Assembly: GCF_018343695.1 (NCBI RefSeq)
Contig: NZ_JAGYPJ010000001.1
Location: forward strand, 2,839,992 to 2,903,991
Direction: 5' to 3'
Length of the DNA stretch: 64,000 bases
Source of the DNA: Lederbergia citrisecunda
GTDB taxonomy: Bacteria > Bacillota > Bacilli > Bacillales > Bacillaceae_C
Below the pieces are notes generated by a model. The model had not been told where the DNA came from. It saw only the letters and a program-made list of their open reading frames with translations, and searched no databases. Positions within the stretch are counted from its first letter, which is position 1. Each line of letters begins with the position of its first letter. Of this stretch, positions 26,536 to 35,599 are shown piece after piece. Both the position numbers and the translations under genes were made by a program.

Positions 26536-27285
26536 ATGATGAAAACACGTCAAGATGCTTGGACGGAAGAAAATGATTTGCTTTTGGCTGAAACAGTGCT
26601 CAGACATGTTCGTGAGGGAAGTACACAGTTAAACGCATTTGAAGAAGTCGGTGATAGATTGAATCGAACTTCTGCAGCTTGTGGTTTTAGATGGAATGCA
26701 GTTGTGCGCCATCAGTACGAAAAAGCGCTAGATTTAGCTAAAAAACAACGAAAACAACGCCACAGAATGCTTGGAAAAGAACAAGGTGGTAAGAAGAAAC
26801 TACTTTATCAGCCGCCAGTCGCGCTAATTAATGAGAGTCAAGTAGAACCTTCATCGGGTCAAGCAAATACATTCGACATGTACACTGAAGAAATAGGAGA
26901 AGAGGATACAATTTCCCAATTGGCTCCACTAACAGGCAACTTATTGCCTGTACCTGCAACTGTACAATCTGGTGAAGGAATTAACATGGAAAAAATAATT
27001 TCATATCTACAGACGTTTCAAAGTTCTGAGATTCATTTAGATGTACTAAGAAGTGAGAATCAGAGATTAAAAAGAGAAATTTCCGCTCTACGAAAAGAAA
27101 ATGAATCATTGAAGAAACAAGTATCCAAGCTTGAAGATAATTCTGAAACAATGCAAGAAGACTATGAGACATTGATGAAAATTTTAAACCGCGCTCGAAA
27201 GCTCGTACTATTCGACGAAGAGGAGCGTCCTGCGAATACATTTAAAATGGACAGAAATGGAAATCTAGAAAAATTAGCGGAATAA
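26536..27285 (+). CDS. rsfA: Prespore-specific regulator RsfA
   Basis: A regulator made in the forespore. Residues 1-60 form a Myb/SANT-like DNA-binding domain ([32 protein letters not shown]). A basic stretch, a low-complexity linker and a C-terminal coiled coil (about 165-215) follow. The length of 249 residues agrees with B. subtilis RsfA. The ATG at 26536 has GGGAG 6 bases upstream; a TTG two codons earlier overlaps that site and is rejected. Confidence 0.92.
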   Translation: MMKTRQDAWTEENDLLLAETVLRHVREGSTQLNAFEEVGDRLNRTSAACGFRWNAVVRHQYEKALDLAKKQRKQRHRMLGKEQGGKKKLLYQPPVALINESQVEPSSGQANTFDMYTEEIGEEDTISQLAPLTGNLLPVPATVQSGEGINMEKIISYLQTFQSSEIHLDVLRSENQRLKREISALRKENESLKKQVSKLEDNSETMQEDYETLMKILNRARKLVLFDEEERPANTFKMDRNGNLEKLAE

Positions 27286-27290
27286 ATAGA

Positions 27291-27500
27291 TTAGCGAAAG
27301 CACCTTGCTTATCGACGTAAGACCCGCACGATGCGGGTCCGTCGACAGTGCCACAGGACGTGGCGGTTTTAGTCGACGTTCTTCTTTCGGCCTTTGACTG
27401 ATATAGGAAACACAAAGAGTTCGTTAGAACGAGTTGATGTTGACTTATCGTAGGGAAAAAGACAAGAAGTTTGCTAATCGATAGGTGCTGGAGCTAGACA
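27291..27500 (+). repeat. Type-1 intergenic repeat, longest simple copy
   Basis: It starts TTAGCGAAAGCACCTTGC and has ATCGACGTA, an inner CCCGCACGATGCGGG hairpin and GGCCTTTGACTGATATAGG. GTTGACTTATCGTAGGGA follows, and it ends GCTAATCGATAGGTGCTGG. The two ends are complementary, so the element could fold as one long structure. It lies between rsfA and the shared terminator. Confidence 0.88.
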
Positions 27501-27506
27501 TAAGGG

Positions 27507-27540
27507 AAAGCCGTGAGTTCTCACTCACGGCTTTATTTTA
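27507..27540. terminator. Bidirectional terminator between rsfA and lipL
   Basis: AAAGCCGTGAGT and ACTCACGGCTTT pair perfectly over 12 bp around TCTC, followed by ATTTTA on the plus strand. The stem includes the lipL stop region. Confidence 0.85.
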
Positions 27541-28361
27541 CTATTTCTTTCAATCATCCGATCGTAATAGGATTGAAACCATTCGAGCTCATTACCTTGC
27601 AACCCGCTAGAATACAATTTTCCAGCTAAGCCTTGCAACGATTGAAGAAAACGTAGCATCACATCTTGAATCGATAATTCAACCTTTAATAATTCCGACA
27701 AAGAGGCCATGACTTCAGGCCGTACATCCGGGAAATGGTATTTGGACGATTCATTGAATCTTGCATATGTGTAAAAATCACGAACTAATTCAGCTCGTTT
27801 CCGTCCGCTACCTGTTATACAAAGATATATTTGAACGGCGACTCCTTTTCGAATGCGTCGCTGGGAAATACCTGCAAATTTTTTCCCATCAATGCTTAAA
27901 TCATAGCTTCCAGGACAATAAGACCCCACTATTTCACGAGCTTCAATCGTTTGCGGAAAGTCTTTGAACATAAGGCGAATGAGATCATACATAGAATCAT
28001 AGCCACGATTGATGTCGATGCCTTTTTCAGAATCCGGGAAAATGAGAGTAAGATTGAGTACCCCCTCATCAAGAACGACAGCAAGCCCTCCTGAATTACG
28101 GACAATTCCCTCATAATTTTTTGAAGCTAGAAAGTCAAGCCCCTTTTGCAATGCTGGAAGTTTCGTATCTTGTATTCCTAATACTAGAGTATTAGTGTGA
28201 ACCCACGCTCTCGCTGTTGGTGAAGAATATCCACTTCCAACCGACATACAAAGGGTATCGTCAATCGCAAATGATTGCATCGCATGAAAATGCGGATTCA
28301 CACTTGATTGATCGATAATTCTCCACTCTCTTTGCTGTAAAAGTTGATTACTACCTGACAT
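27525..28361 (-). CDS. lipL: Octanoyl-[GcvH]:protein N-octanoyltransferase
   Basis: Moves octanoyl groups from GcvH to E2 subunits in lipoate assembly. The 278-residue protein has the cofactor transferase fold with [16 protein letters not shown] and the catalytic cysteine in [16 protein letters not shown] (about residue 148). [18 protein letters not shown] follows. It matches B. subtilis LipL (YwfL) strongly. The ribosome site is AAGGAG. It lies 29 bases after pta and is probably co-transcribed. Confidence 0.95.
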   Translation of the reverse strand: MSGSNQLLQQREWRIIDQSSVNPHFHAMQSFAIDDTLCMSVGSGYSSPTARAWVHTNTLVLGIQDTKLPALQKGLDFLASKNYEGIVRNSGGLAVVLDEGVLNLTLIFPDSEKGIDINRGYDSMYDLIRLMFKDFPQTIEAREIVGSYCPGSYDLSIDGKKFAGISQRRIRKGVAVQIYLCITGSGRKRAELVRDFYTYARFNESSKYHFPDVRPEVMASLSELLKVELSIQDVMLRFLQSLQGLAGKLYSSGLQGNELEWFQSYYDRMIERNSKIKP

Positions 28362-28390
28362 GTACGTAAAACTCCTTCAAACCGGCACGA

Positions 28391-29383
28391 TTATTTTTTT
28401 TCAAGAGATTGAACCGCAGTGACGAGTGCTAGATTGTACACATCATCCTCGCTGCATCCTCGAGAAAGGTCGTTTACTGGTGAATTTAACCCTTGTAATA
28501 TTGGACCAATCGCTTCAAATCCTCCAAGTCGTTGGGCAATCTTATACCCAATATTACCTGCTTCAAGACTTGGAAAAATAAAGACATTAGCATCACCTTG
28601 AATAGGAGAATTTGGTGCCTTTTTCTTCGCAACAGATGGAACGATCGCGGCATCAAATTGAAACTCTCCATCAATGATTAATTCGGGGTTCATTTCGCGC
28701 GCCAATTGCAAGGCTTCTTCAACCCTCTTCGTTTCTTCAGACACAGCAGACCCTTTTGTCGAAAAACTAAGCATCGCAACACGAGGTTCAATATTAAACA
28801 TGGTCGCTGTTTTGGCGCTTTCAACCGCAATTTCAGCTAAATCTTGGGCTTGAGGTGCAATATTAATGGCACAGTCTGCAAACACATACTGTTCTTCACC
28901 TTTTACCATAATAAACACACCCGATGTTTTACCAAGTCCTGGCTTCATTTTAATGATTTGTAAAGCTGGCCGTACGGTATCCGCAGTTGAATGGACAGCC
29001 CCACTAACTAATCCATGTGCCTTATTCATATATACAAGCATCGTTCCAAAATAATTTTCATTAAGTAGTAAAGTTTGTGCTTCTGATTCAGTTTCCTTAC
29101 CTTTTCGCCTTTCAACGAAAGAAGCTATCATTTGATCCATTTCCACATATTTAGCAGGATCATATATTTCCATGCGATCGAGAGAAATATTCATTTCATC
29201 TGCTTTTTCTTGGATTCTTTCCAAGCTTCCGATCAAAACCGGTGTCAATACTTCTTCAGCCGCAAGTCTTCCTGCCGCTGCAAGAACCCTAGGATCCAAA
29301 GCTTCAGGAAAAACAATTTTCCGGTCCCAGCCTCGCGCTTTTTCCTTTAAAATTCCAAACAACTCATGATTCAAGTCAACCAT
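28391..29383 (-). CDS. pta: Phosphate acetyltransferase
   Basis: Converts acetyl-CoA and phosphate to acetyl phosphate, the first step of overflow acetate formation. The 330-residue protein has the family signature near the C-terminus (GDANVFIFPSLEAGNIGYK) and the start typical of short Bacillus Pta enzymes (KIVFPEALDPRVLAAA). The ATG follows AGGAGG. In B. subtilis pta is activated by CcpA; I looked for but did not find a convincing cre site upstream here. Confidence 0.97.
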   Translation of the reverse strand: MVDLNHELFGILKEKARGWDRKIVFPEALDPRVLAAAGRLAAEEVLTPVLIGSLERIQEKADEMNISLDRMEIYDPAKYVEMDQMIASFVERRKGKETESEAQTLLLNENYFGTMLVYMNKAHGLVSGAVHSTADTVRPALQIIKMKPGLGKTSGVFIMVKGEEQYVFADCAINIAPQAQDLAEIAVESAKTATMFNIEPRVAMLSFSTKGSAVSEETKRVEEALQLAREMNPELIIDGEFQFDAAIVPSVAKKKAPNSPIQGDANVFIFPSLEAGNIGYKIAQRLGGFEAIGPILQGLNSPVNDLSRGCSEDDVYNLALVTAVQSLEKK

Positions 29384-29614
29384 GGCATTTTCCTCCTGAT
29401 AAAAGTAGTATAACCTTGATGGCTTTCTATCATTATCTTCTCCTTAAGCATATACCCATTTTCGTCAGATTGATAATGAAATGCTGTGTATTCTTGACAA
29501 TATTTTTACATAGCTCGTAAATGAAGCTACCTGTGAGAAATTATGATATAGTTTATTCTAGTAGCTAAAAGGCTAGAATGAATCTCAAATGATTAGAAAT
29601 AGGAGTTGATCCAA

Positions 29615-30367
29615 ATGAGTGAACCAGCACAAACACTAGATGGTTGGTATACACTGCAGGATTTTAGAACGATGGATTGGGCTTCGTGGAAACAACTTTC
29701 AAGTGATGAACGCCAAGCGGCAATTCATGAATTTTCTCAATATCTAGATAAACTTAACGCTGTGCAAGATCGAAAAGAAGGCAGTCATGCCCTCTATACA
29801 ATTGTTGGCCAAAAAGCGGACTTCATGTTGATGATTTTGCGTCCAACATTGGAAGAATTGAATGAACTTGAAAATGAATTCAATAAATTAACGATTGCTG
29901 AATATACCATACCAACCTATTCCTATGTTTCAGTTGTGGAATTGAGTAATTATATGGCTAAGGAGTCAAATGAAGATCCTTACCAAAATCCGTATGTTCG
30001 CGGACGTCTATATCCAATCTTACCGAAAACAAAGCATGTTTGCTTTTACCCAATGGATAAACGTCGTCAAGGAAATGACAATTGGTACATGCTCTCCATG
30101 GAAGATAGAAAAGAATTAATGTACAGCCATGGTATGATTGGACGAAAGTACGCTGGAGTTATTAAACAGCTCATTTGTGGTTCTGTCGGATTTGACGACT
30201 ATGAATGGGGAGTTACATTATTCTCTGATGAAGCTCTACAATTCAAAAAGATCGTATATGAAATGAGATTTGATGAAGTAAGTGCACGCTATGGTGAATT
30301 CGGATCGTTCTTCGTCGGTAACATTCTTGAAGATAACGATTTAGAGAAATTTTTATATATTAAATAA
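29615..30367 (+). CDS. hemQ: Coproheme decarboxylase (hydrogen peroxide-dependent heme synthase)
   Basis: Last step of the Gram-positive heme route: two oxidative decarboxylations of coproheme to heme b. The 250-residue protein has the catalytic tyrosine region (YPMDKRR, NWYMLSM) and the proximal histidine in [13 protein letters not shown]. The ATG at 29615 follows TAGGAG with suitable spacing; a TTG three codons earlier overlaps it. It is divergent from pta, as in B. subtilis (YwfI). A TTGACA at 29494 may be its -35, but the -10 is weak. Confidence 0.96.
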   Translation: MSEPAQTLDGWYTLQDFRTMDWASWKQLSSDERQAAIHEFSQYLDKLNAVQDRKEGSHALYTIVGQKADFMLMILRPTLEELNELENEFNKLTIAEYTIPTYSYVSVVELSNYMAKESNEDPYQNPYVRGRLYPILPKTKHVCFYPMDKRRQGNDNWYMLSMEDRKELMYSHGMIGRKYAGVIKQLICGSVGFDDYEWGVTLFSDEALQFKKIVYEMRFDEVSARYGEFGSFFVGNILEDNDLEKFLYIK

Positions 30368-30372
30368 TACAT

Positions 30373-30417
30373 AAACAGTCTTCTTTCCAGATTATCGGAG
30401 TGAAGGCTGTTTTTTAT
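30373..30417 (+). terminator. Terminator of hemQ
   Basis: AACAGTCTTC pairs with GAAGGCTGTT (one G-U) around an 18-base loop and is followed by TTTTTATT. The rest of the gap to 30789 shows no gene. A stretch near 30510-30560 resembles a common Bacillus intergenic sequence, but there is no second copy in the window. Confidence 0.8.
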
Positions 30418-30789
30418 TCAGTTTTGTTAAACATGAATGTGGGTTTCTGTTCCAAGAGTCGTTTTCCGGAAGACCCTCTTTAAAAATAAATACAATATAA
30501 ACGTAATTGTTGATCTGCGTTACAGACCCTTCGCTTTCCGCTCTGGAGTCTCCACTTTACTACAAGAGTCTCGGGCCAACCATAAAAAACCATACATTAT
30601 CATGAATAAACCTTTGCGGTAGCTTCTCTTTGCATCTGCTAGTTTCCCGGAATGAAGTACTGCATACGAGCCCTCCTTTTTGCATAGTAATGAAAGAGTG
30701 AATAAAATTGGTGCTTTTATCATTATTCCTACCCAAACATTCATTGTTGCAATAAGGAAAAGGCATCGAATTTTTAAGGAGGGAGTAAT

Positions 30790-31239
30790 TTGTCAAATAC
30801 AAATCCATATCAAAACATGGCCGGATATTATCCTCAAGCTCAAAGGCAACAAATGCCGTTTCCAGCACAACCCCAATATCCAGCAGGATTTTACCAACAA
30901 CCTATGCAAGTTCCTACTGGCATAGCTGCTAAAGGCGGAGTCAATGTCCCGGGCATGCTGCCAATAGAGGAATCTTACATAGAGAATATTTTACGTCTGA
31001 ACAAAGGCAGGCTTGTCCATGTTAACAGTACTTTTGAACACAACAAAGAATGGAATGCAAAAATATTTAATGGAATTATTGAAGCAGCAGGAAGAGATCA
31101 TCTTATTTTGAGTGATCCTCAGACAGGCAAAAGATACTTAATCCCTATGGTGTACGTTGACTTTGTAACATTTGACGAGCCAATTGAGTATGAATATCCA
31201 TTTGGCGCTGGCCCTCTTGCATCTTCCCCGCCAAGATAA
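30790..31239 (+). CDS. gerQ: Spore coat protein GerQ
   Basis: A coat protein that positions the cortex hydrolase CwlJ and is crosslinked by transglutaminase. The 149-residue protein has a Gln/Pro/Tyr-rich N-terminal region (1-45), which supplies crosslinking residues. The conserved GerQ domain follows (LPIEESYIENILRLNKG, YLIPMVYVDFVTFDEP). The start is TTG with a strong AAGGAGG site. It matches B. subtilis YwdL. Expression in the mother cell during sporulation is inferred from the family. Confidence 0.95.
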   Translation: MSNTNPYQNMAGYYPQAQRQQMPFPAQPQYPAGFYQQPMQVPTGIAAKGGVNVPGMLPIEESYIENILRLNKGRLVHVNSTFEHNKEWNAKIFNGIIEAAGRDHLILSDPQTGKRYLIPMVYVDFVTFDEPIEYEYPFGAGPLASSPPR

Positions 31240-31290
31240 TTAGAAAAGTAAAAGCGCCTTGATAGGTCCATACTTCAAGGCGTTCTTTTA
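31240..31290. terminator. Terminator built from a repeat end, between gerQ and epimerase-like gene
   Basis: TTAGAAAAGTAAAAGCGCCTT is the 5' end of the type-1 repeat. Its CGCCTTGA pairs with TCAAGGCG (31255-31282) and TTCTTTT follows. A short fragment of the repeat thus seems to act as terminator for gerQ. Confidence 0.6.
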
Positions 31291-32129
31291 TGTTTATCAA
31301 TTACATCATTTATAAATGCCACACTTTCTGAAAAAAAGCTTTCATCATGAATTCCATGCAGAAGCATACCGCCAGTATAATCGACCTGGTCCAACTTTTC
31401 TAAAAAATATTCGAAATCTACAATTCCGTCCCCAGCGTATGTAGGAATCAAGTTTCCTCCCTCTTTTATATCTTTACCGTGTGCAAGATAAATGTCATTA
31501 CCTAATAGATTAAAAGCATTGTCCATGATTGGTCTAACGTTTTCCTTTTGAGCTTGTCCTTTTTGGAAAAGATTCGCGATATCCATGATAATTTTTAAAC
31601 GAGGAGTCCTGAATGTATCCAATAGTTGTCTAGCCCTTTCTGGAGAATTCACGCAGTTATTCGGTTCACATTCAATACCTAAAATTAAATCATATCGCTC
31701 TGCTTGCTCTAATACCTTGTCAGTGGAAGTCAAAATGTCTTCCCACGCTTTAAATTCTTGGTTATCCTCATGCCATGCCCACATACTTTTTGTATTTCTG
31801 CTCCCAGTGCATAGTGTTACGAATTCACAACCTAACTCCCGACTCGCTTCTGCTACAGAGGCGAACCATTTGTTTCCATTTTCCCTCTCCTGTGTAGAAG
31901 GGTGTATCATGTTGAAGGTTCCATTTACTGCAACAATTTCTACTTTATTTCTCTCAGATTGTGTTTTTATCTCTTGTATGAGATTTGGTTCGAACCTTAA
32001 TGGCATCTGTTCATCACAAACCGAAGAAAAATCAAATTGTACTTGAGAGAATCCCGCATCGTTAATAGCTCTAAATAACTCCCCTGTTGTAGGGCGTTTC
32101 ATTTCAACAGAGTACATGCCTAGTTTCAT
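31275..32129 (-). CDS. Sugar phosphate isomerase/epimerase family protein
   Basis: A 284-residue TIM-barrel protein of the xylose isomerase-like/AP endonuclease 2 superfamily. Metal-binding motifs are visible (LGIECEPNN with Glu, IIMDIANL with Asp, YLAHGKD with His). The exact sugar substrate cannot be told. It stands alone on the minus strand and converges on gerQ. The ATG follows GGAAAG. It is not a member of the surrounding conserved block in B. subtilis, so it may be an insertion. Confidence 0.85.
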   Translation of the reverse strand: MKLGMYSVEMKRPTTGELFRAINDAGFSQVQFDFSSVCDEQMPLRFEPNLIQEIKTQSERNKVEIVAVNGTFNMIHPSTQERENGNKWFASVAEASRELGCEFVTLCTGSRNTKSMWAWHEDNQEFKAWEDILTSTDKVLEQAERYDLILGIECEPNNCVNSPERARQLLDTFRTPRLKIIMDIANLFQKGQAQKENVRPIMDNAFNLLGNDIYLAHGKDIKEGGNLIPTYAGDGIVDFEYFLEKLDQVDYTGGMLLHGIHDESFFSESVAFINDVIDKHKRTP

Positions 32130-32292
32130 ATTGATACACTTTCCTTTCTACCAATCTTTTGTAAAAAAAAATCAATAATCAAAATTACTTTTACTTAATC
32201 ACCTTCTAAATACACTTCTATGCAAAGCACAAAATCCCCTGCGAATAAGTATTTTAAAAATCTCATTTAAAGACTGTAGTAGCAGAACATAT

Positions 32293-32330
32293 AAAAAAAC
32301 ACCTTGCCCATTTACAATACAAGGTGTTTA
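32293..32330 (-). terminator. Terminator of ywdK
   Basis: On the minus strand AACACCTTG and CAAGGTGTT pair over 9 bp with a 13-base loop, followed by TTTTTTTATA. Confidence 0.83.
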
Positions 32331-32341
32331 TTACTCAGATA

Positions 32342-32713
32342 TCAAAGATGTTTTACTGCAAACACAATTAGAAGTACCCACGATATAAGAAACGCTATAC
32401 CTCCTAATGGCGTAATTGCTCCTAATATCTTTATTCCCGAAGTACTCAAAATATATAGACTTCCTGAAAAAAGGATGATTCCAATGAGCATTGTCCATCC
32501 AGACCATGATAAAAGAGAGGAAACAGGTATATTTCTACCAATAATTCCAATAGCTATTAGACCAAGGGCGTGGAACATTTGATACGTAACCCCAGTTTTC
32601 CAAACTTCTAAATATTTCGGCTCAAGTTTCCCTTCCAAACCATGAGCACCAAATGCGCCCAATGCAACTGCTAAAAATGCATTAATTGCTCCAATAATAA
32701 TAAAGACTTTCAT
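32342..32713 (-). CDS. ywdK: DUF423 family membrane protein YwdK
   Basis: A 123-residue protein with four membrane segments and the DUF423 signatures GAFGAHGLEGKL and TGVTYQMFHALGL near the N-terminus. The conserved place after ywdI and near gerQ and ung agrees with B. subtilis. The function is unknown. It follows ywdI by 21 bases, so the two form one unit. Confidence 0.9.
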   Translation of the reverse strand: MKVFIIIGAINAFLAVALGAFGAHGLEGKLEPKYLEVWKTGVTYQMFHALGLIAIGIIGRNIPVSSLLSWSGWTMLIGIILFSGSLYILSTSGIKILGAITPLGGIAFLISWVLLIVFAVKHL

Positions 32714-32734
32714 AATTAATCACCCCATAATAAG

Positions 32735-32998
32735 TCAGAAATCAAATAAAGAATCTCCATTCGCTTCGTCATCCATTTTAACTCGTTCTTGGCTAGGGAC
32801 AGAAATAGTTTGGATTTTTTCAGGAACCGTGTTTTGTTGTGTTGTAATGCTGCCTCCAACTTCTCCCTCTAATGCCAATTCAGCGAGAGCTTTTACTGCA
32901 TATAAATGCCCTTTTAGCTCCTGCTCTCCATTTGCATCCCTAGCTTTTCTTATCTCAATCTCCATTTTTTCCAGCAACGTTTTATATGAAATACTCAT
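32735..32998 (-). CDS. ywdI: DUF5327 family protein YwdI
   Basis: An 87-residue soluble protein: an N-terminal helical part (ISYKTLLEKMEIEIRKARDA, ELKGHLYAVKALAEL), then a Gln/Thr/Pro-rich linker and an acidic tail ending LFDF. The frame is open upstream to 33121, but the ATG at 32998 has GGAG at good spacing and gives the family start. The function is unknown; it is conserved next to ywdK. Confidence 0.82.
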   Translation of the reverse strand: MSISYKTLLEKMEIEIRKARDANGEQELKGHLYAVKALAELALEGEVGGSITTQQNTVPEKIQTISVPSQERVKMDDEANGDSLFDF

Positions 32999-33134
32999 TC
33001 CGACAACTCCAGTCATTCCATTTACAAATGGTGCGCCATTCGCTTCCTCGCTTAAGCATTTTTCATTTGCTACAATAACAGCATAGGCATTTTTACGATA
33101 AAAATCAAAAAATAAATTCATATGGAAAGGCGTG

Positions 33135-33987
33135 ATGTTTCGTCGAATGGATTCAAAAAATAGATTCAGATTATTGGCTGATTGAACAAGATCGAGGAAA
33201 TTTAACTGTTAGCTATCGTCTAAAAGAAATCATCTTTTCGGAAAAATCCACCTTTCAGCATGTCATGATTGCTGATTCCTATGATTTTGGGCGAATGTTA
33301 ATTTTGGATGGAGTCGTTCAAACCACTGCATTGGATGGGCATATTTATAATGAAATGATTTCGCATGTCCCTCTCTTTTTACATAAAAATCCTGAAAAAG
33401 TGTTAATCATTGGAGGAGGAGATTGCGGCGCGGCGAAAGAAGTAACGAAGCACTCCGTCAAGGAAGTTCATATGGTTGAAATTGATGAGCTTGTCGTCAC
33501 AGCGTGCAGCAAGCTTTTGCCTGAAGTCTCCGGAAACCTTTCCGATCCTCGTGTATCATTTATTTTTGCTGATGGAATTGAGTTCGCTAAAAACGCTGAA
33601 CTGGAATACGATGTGATTATCGTGGATTCATCTGACCCTGAAGGACCAGCTGAACAATTATTTGAAATCGAATTTTATCAACATCTTAAAAATGCGTTGA
33701 AGGATGATGGTATTTTAGTTTGTCAAAGCCAATCACCCTTGTTCCAACCAAACATTACTAGAAAAACATTCAACAGCTTTCAAGAATTATTTGCTTATGC
33801 TGATGTCTATTATGCAGTTGTTCCTACGTATCCAGGTGGATTTTGGAGTTTTACCATTGGCTCAAAATCTCCATTTGCAATTAGCAATGATCCGCTTCCT
33901 GACTTGGGGACTAAATATTTCAATAAAGAGATAATGATAAATAGTTTTCAACTTCCAGAATTTCTTTCCGAGAAAATTAAATATTAG
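33135..33987 (+). pseudogene. Second spermidine synthase-like gene, 5' end frameshifted
   Basis: From 33265 an intact frame encodes 240 residues of a SpeE-like aminopropyltransferase (MLILDGVVQTTALDGHIYNE, IIGGGDCGAAKE, VDSSDPEGPAEQLF, TYPGGFWSFTIGS). The same frame continues upstream to 33136 with the normal N-terminal domain (DYWLIEQDRGNLTVSYRLKE) but has no ATG, GTG or TTG start before a TGA. An ATG with an AAAGG site at 33135 is in another frame; removing one A from the A6 run at 33155-33160 would join them. GGGDCG replaces the usual GGGDGG, so the substrate may differ from true SpeE. Its stop overlaps the convergent ung stop by 11 bases. Confidence 0.7.
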
Positions 33988-34654
33988 AAATTTGCCAATC
34001 AATGGGCGTTTCATCCAATTCCTGCAAATACTCATTCGTTTTTGAAAAAGGATGGCTGCCAAAAAAGCCCTTCCTAGCGGCAAATGGACTAGGGTGCGGG
34101 GATTGGATGATTTTATGTTTCTTCGTATTAATAAGCGTGATTTTTTCTTGTGCTGGACGCCCCCATAGAATAAAGACAACTGGCTTCTCCCTTTCATTAA
34201 GCAACGAAATGACTTTATCCGTAAAAATCTCCCACCCTTTTCCTCGATGAGAAAATGCCTGCCCTGCTCTGACAGTCAAAATCGTATTAAGCATGAGGAC
34301 TCCTTGTTCTGCCCACTTTACTAAGTACCCGTTATTTGGAACTTCGCACCCAATATCATCCTTTAACTCTTTAAATATGTTCCGCAATGAAGGTGGAATT
34401 CGTACTTCTGGTTTGACGGAAAAACTAAGACCATGTGCTTGTCCAGGTCCATGGTATGGGTCTTGACCAAGAATAACAGCTTTTACATTTTCATAAGGTG
34501 TGTATTGGAGAGCGTTAAATATATCTTTCTGATCTGGATAAACGGTGAACTTTGAGTACTCTTCGATTAAAAAAGCACAAAGCTTTTCATAGTATGGCTT
34601 TTGAAACTCCGATTCTAGCAATGGAGCCCAATCATTTTTTAAAATGTTCTTCAT
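33977..34654 (-). CDS. ung: Uracil-DNA glycosylase
   Basis: Removes uracil from DNA in base excision repair. The 225-residue protein has the family 1 motifs: [18 protein letters not shown] (catalytic Asp) and [13 protein letters not shown] (catalytic His and Leu-loop region). The frame opens at 34678, but the ATG at 34654 has AAGGGA upstream and gives the standard length. It converges on and overlaps the SpeE-like gene. Confidence 0.97.
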   Translation of the reverse strand: MKNILKNDWAPLLESEFQKPYYEKLCAFLIEEYSKFTVYPDQKDIFNALQYTPYENVKAVILGQDPYHGPGQAHGLSFSVKPEVRIPPSLRNIFKELKDDIGCEVPNNGYLVKWAEQGVLMLNTILTVRAGQAFSHRGKGWEIFTDKVISLLNEREKPVVFILWGRPAQEKITLINTKKHKIIQSPHPSPFAARKGFFGSHPFSKTNEYLQELDETPIDWQISNI

Positions 34655-34749
34655 GTTGTCCCTTCTTTCATCATTCAATTCTCTATTCTTTACCCAAAAA
34701 ATGTTTCATTTAAAATGTATCCGGTTATATAAATAGTGTCCATTTATTA

Positions 34750-35082
34750 TTAGAAAAGTGGAAGCGCCTTGCTTATCGACGTACAGGCCCACAGGATGTG
34801 GGTCCGTCGACGTCGCCACAAGACGTGGGGGTTTGTACCTATTTTGGCCTTCGACTGAGATAAAGGAAACACGATGAGCCTTGAAAAGCGGATGGCGCCT
34901 GATTAGCCCCGACAAGCAAATGTTCTGAGGCAAAAAAAGTCGCTTTTTGACTTTTATTGACTCAGGTTATTTAACCTCGAGGGGCTGGAGCATGCAGCTG
35001 GATCTGCAAAGCGAATCGAAGTTGACTTATCGTAGGGAGAAGGACAAGAAGTTTGCTAGTCGATAGGCGCTGCAGCTGGACA
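34750..35082 (+). repeat. Composite intergenic repeat: type 2 nested in type 1
   Basis: The outer element begins TTAGAAAAGTGGAAGCGCC with ATCGACGTACAGG and ends TTGCTAGTCGATAGGCGCTG. Between its two halves, at 34881-35003, lies a complete type-2 copy (GAAAAGCGGATGGCGCC to GCAGCTGGAT) with its AAAAAAGTCGCTTTTTGACTTTT hairpin. AGCGCCT at the start is complementary to AGGCGCT at the end. It fills most of the 505-bp gap 34655-35159 upstream of the stress protein gene. Confidence 0.88.
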
Positions 35083-35159
35083 AGTAAGTATAAGTTCAAA
35101 ATGATAGACCTATTATAAACTTATACTTTCTTCATTTACTAGAAAAGGAGATGTAATGT

Positions 35160-35486
35160 ATGAATACCGTCAGAGTTTGCGAGAATGGTCTAGAGGCGAA
35201 AAATATCATCAATGAATTGACAGCCAAGGGATTTAAGCAAGATGATATATTTTTATTTGCTCATGATGAAGAACGTTCAAAGGATTTGACGGACGTTACA
35301 GATACCGGAACAGTAGGAGTGGGAGAGCTCGGAGTTCTTGATTCAGTCAGCAATGTCTTCCGAAAAAGAGGAGACGAGCTTCGCGCTAAATTTGAAGCAA
35401 TCGGATTGACGGAAGCAGAAGCGGAACAATACGAAAGAGTTCTCGACCAAGGACAAGTTGTCATCGTTGCAACAACTCAACACTAA
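35160..35486 (+). CDS. General stress protein 17M / YflT domain protein
   Basis: A 108-residue protein with the YflT-type start (NTVRVCENGLEAKNIINELTAKGF) and a conserved acidic middle (FAHDEERSKDL). Glycine-rich and helical segments follow, ending in GQVVIVATT. Family members are induced by general stress in B. subtilis, but I could not find a clear sigma-B promoter. The ATG follows AAGGAG. It is a single gene. Confidence 0.82.
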   Translation: MNTVRVCENGLEAKNIINELTAKGFKQDDIFLFAHDEERSKDLTDVTDTGTVGVGELGVLDSVSNVFRKRGDELRAKFEAIGLTEAEAEQYERVLDQGQVVIVATTQH

Positions 35487-35499
35487 AGTTTGATTAATG

Positions 35500-35575
35500 A
35501 GGGCTGCCATACTTCTAACTGGCAGCCCTCAGACTGTTGGAAAACGCCCGAATACAGAGTTTTCAAGACAGTCTG
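35500..35575 (+). terminator. Tandem stem-loops after the stress gene
   Basis: GAGGGCTGCCA and TGGCAGCCCTC pair perfectly (35499-35530). A longer imperfect hairpin, CAGACTGTTGGAAAAC with GTTTTCAAGACAGTCTG, follows. Neither has a strong T-tract. Confidence 0.5.
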
Positions 35576-35599
35576 GGAAATAATACACTCAAAAAACTC

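Noticed and set aside
29384-29614. Possible cre site upstream of pta
   Set aside because: The best candidate, TGATAGAAAGCCATCA, lacks the central CG needed by CcpA.
30430-30660. Possible copy of a widespread Bacillus intergenic sequence
   Set aside because: Only a loose resemblance from memory; no second copy in the window to support it.
31585-32046. Plus-strand frame of about 150 codons
   Set aside because: It is antisense to the epimerase-like gene and has no ribosome site or recognised motif.
35085-35159. Sigma-B promoter for the stress protein gene
   Set aside because: No GTTT-N-GGGTAT-like pair at proper spacing is visible.
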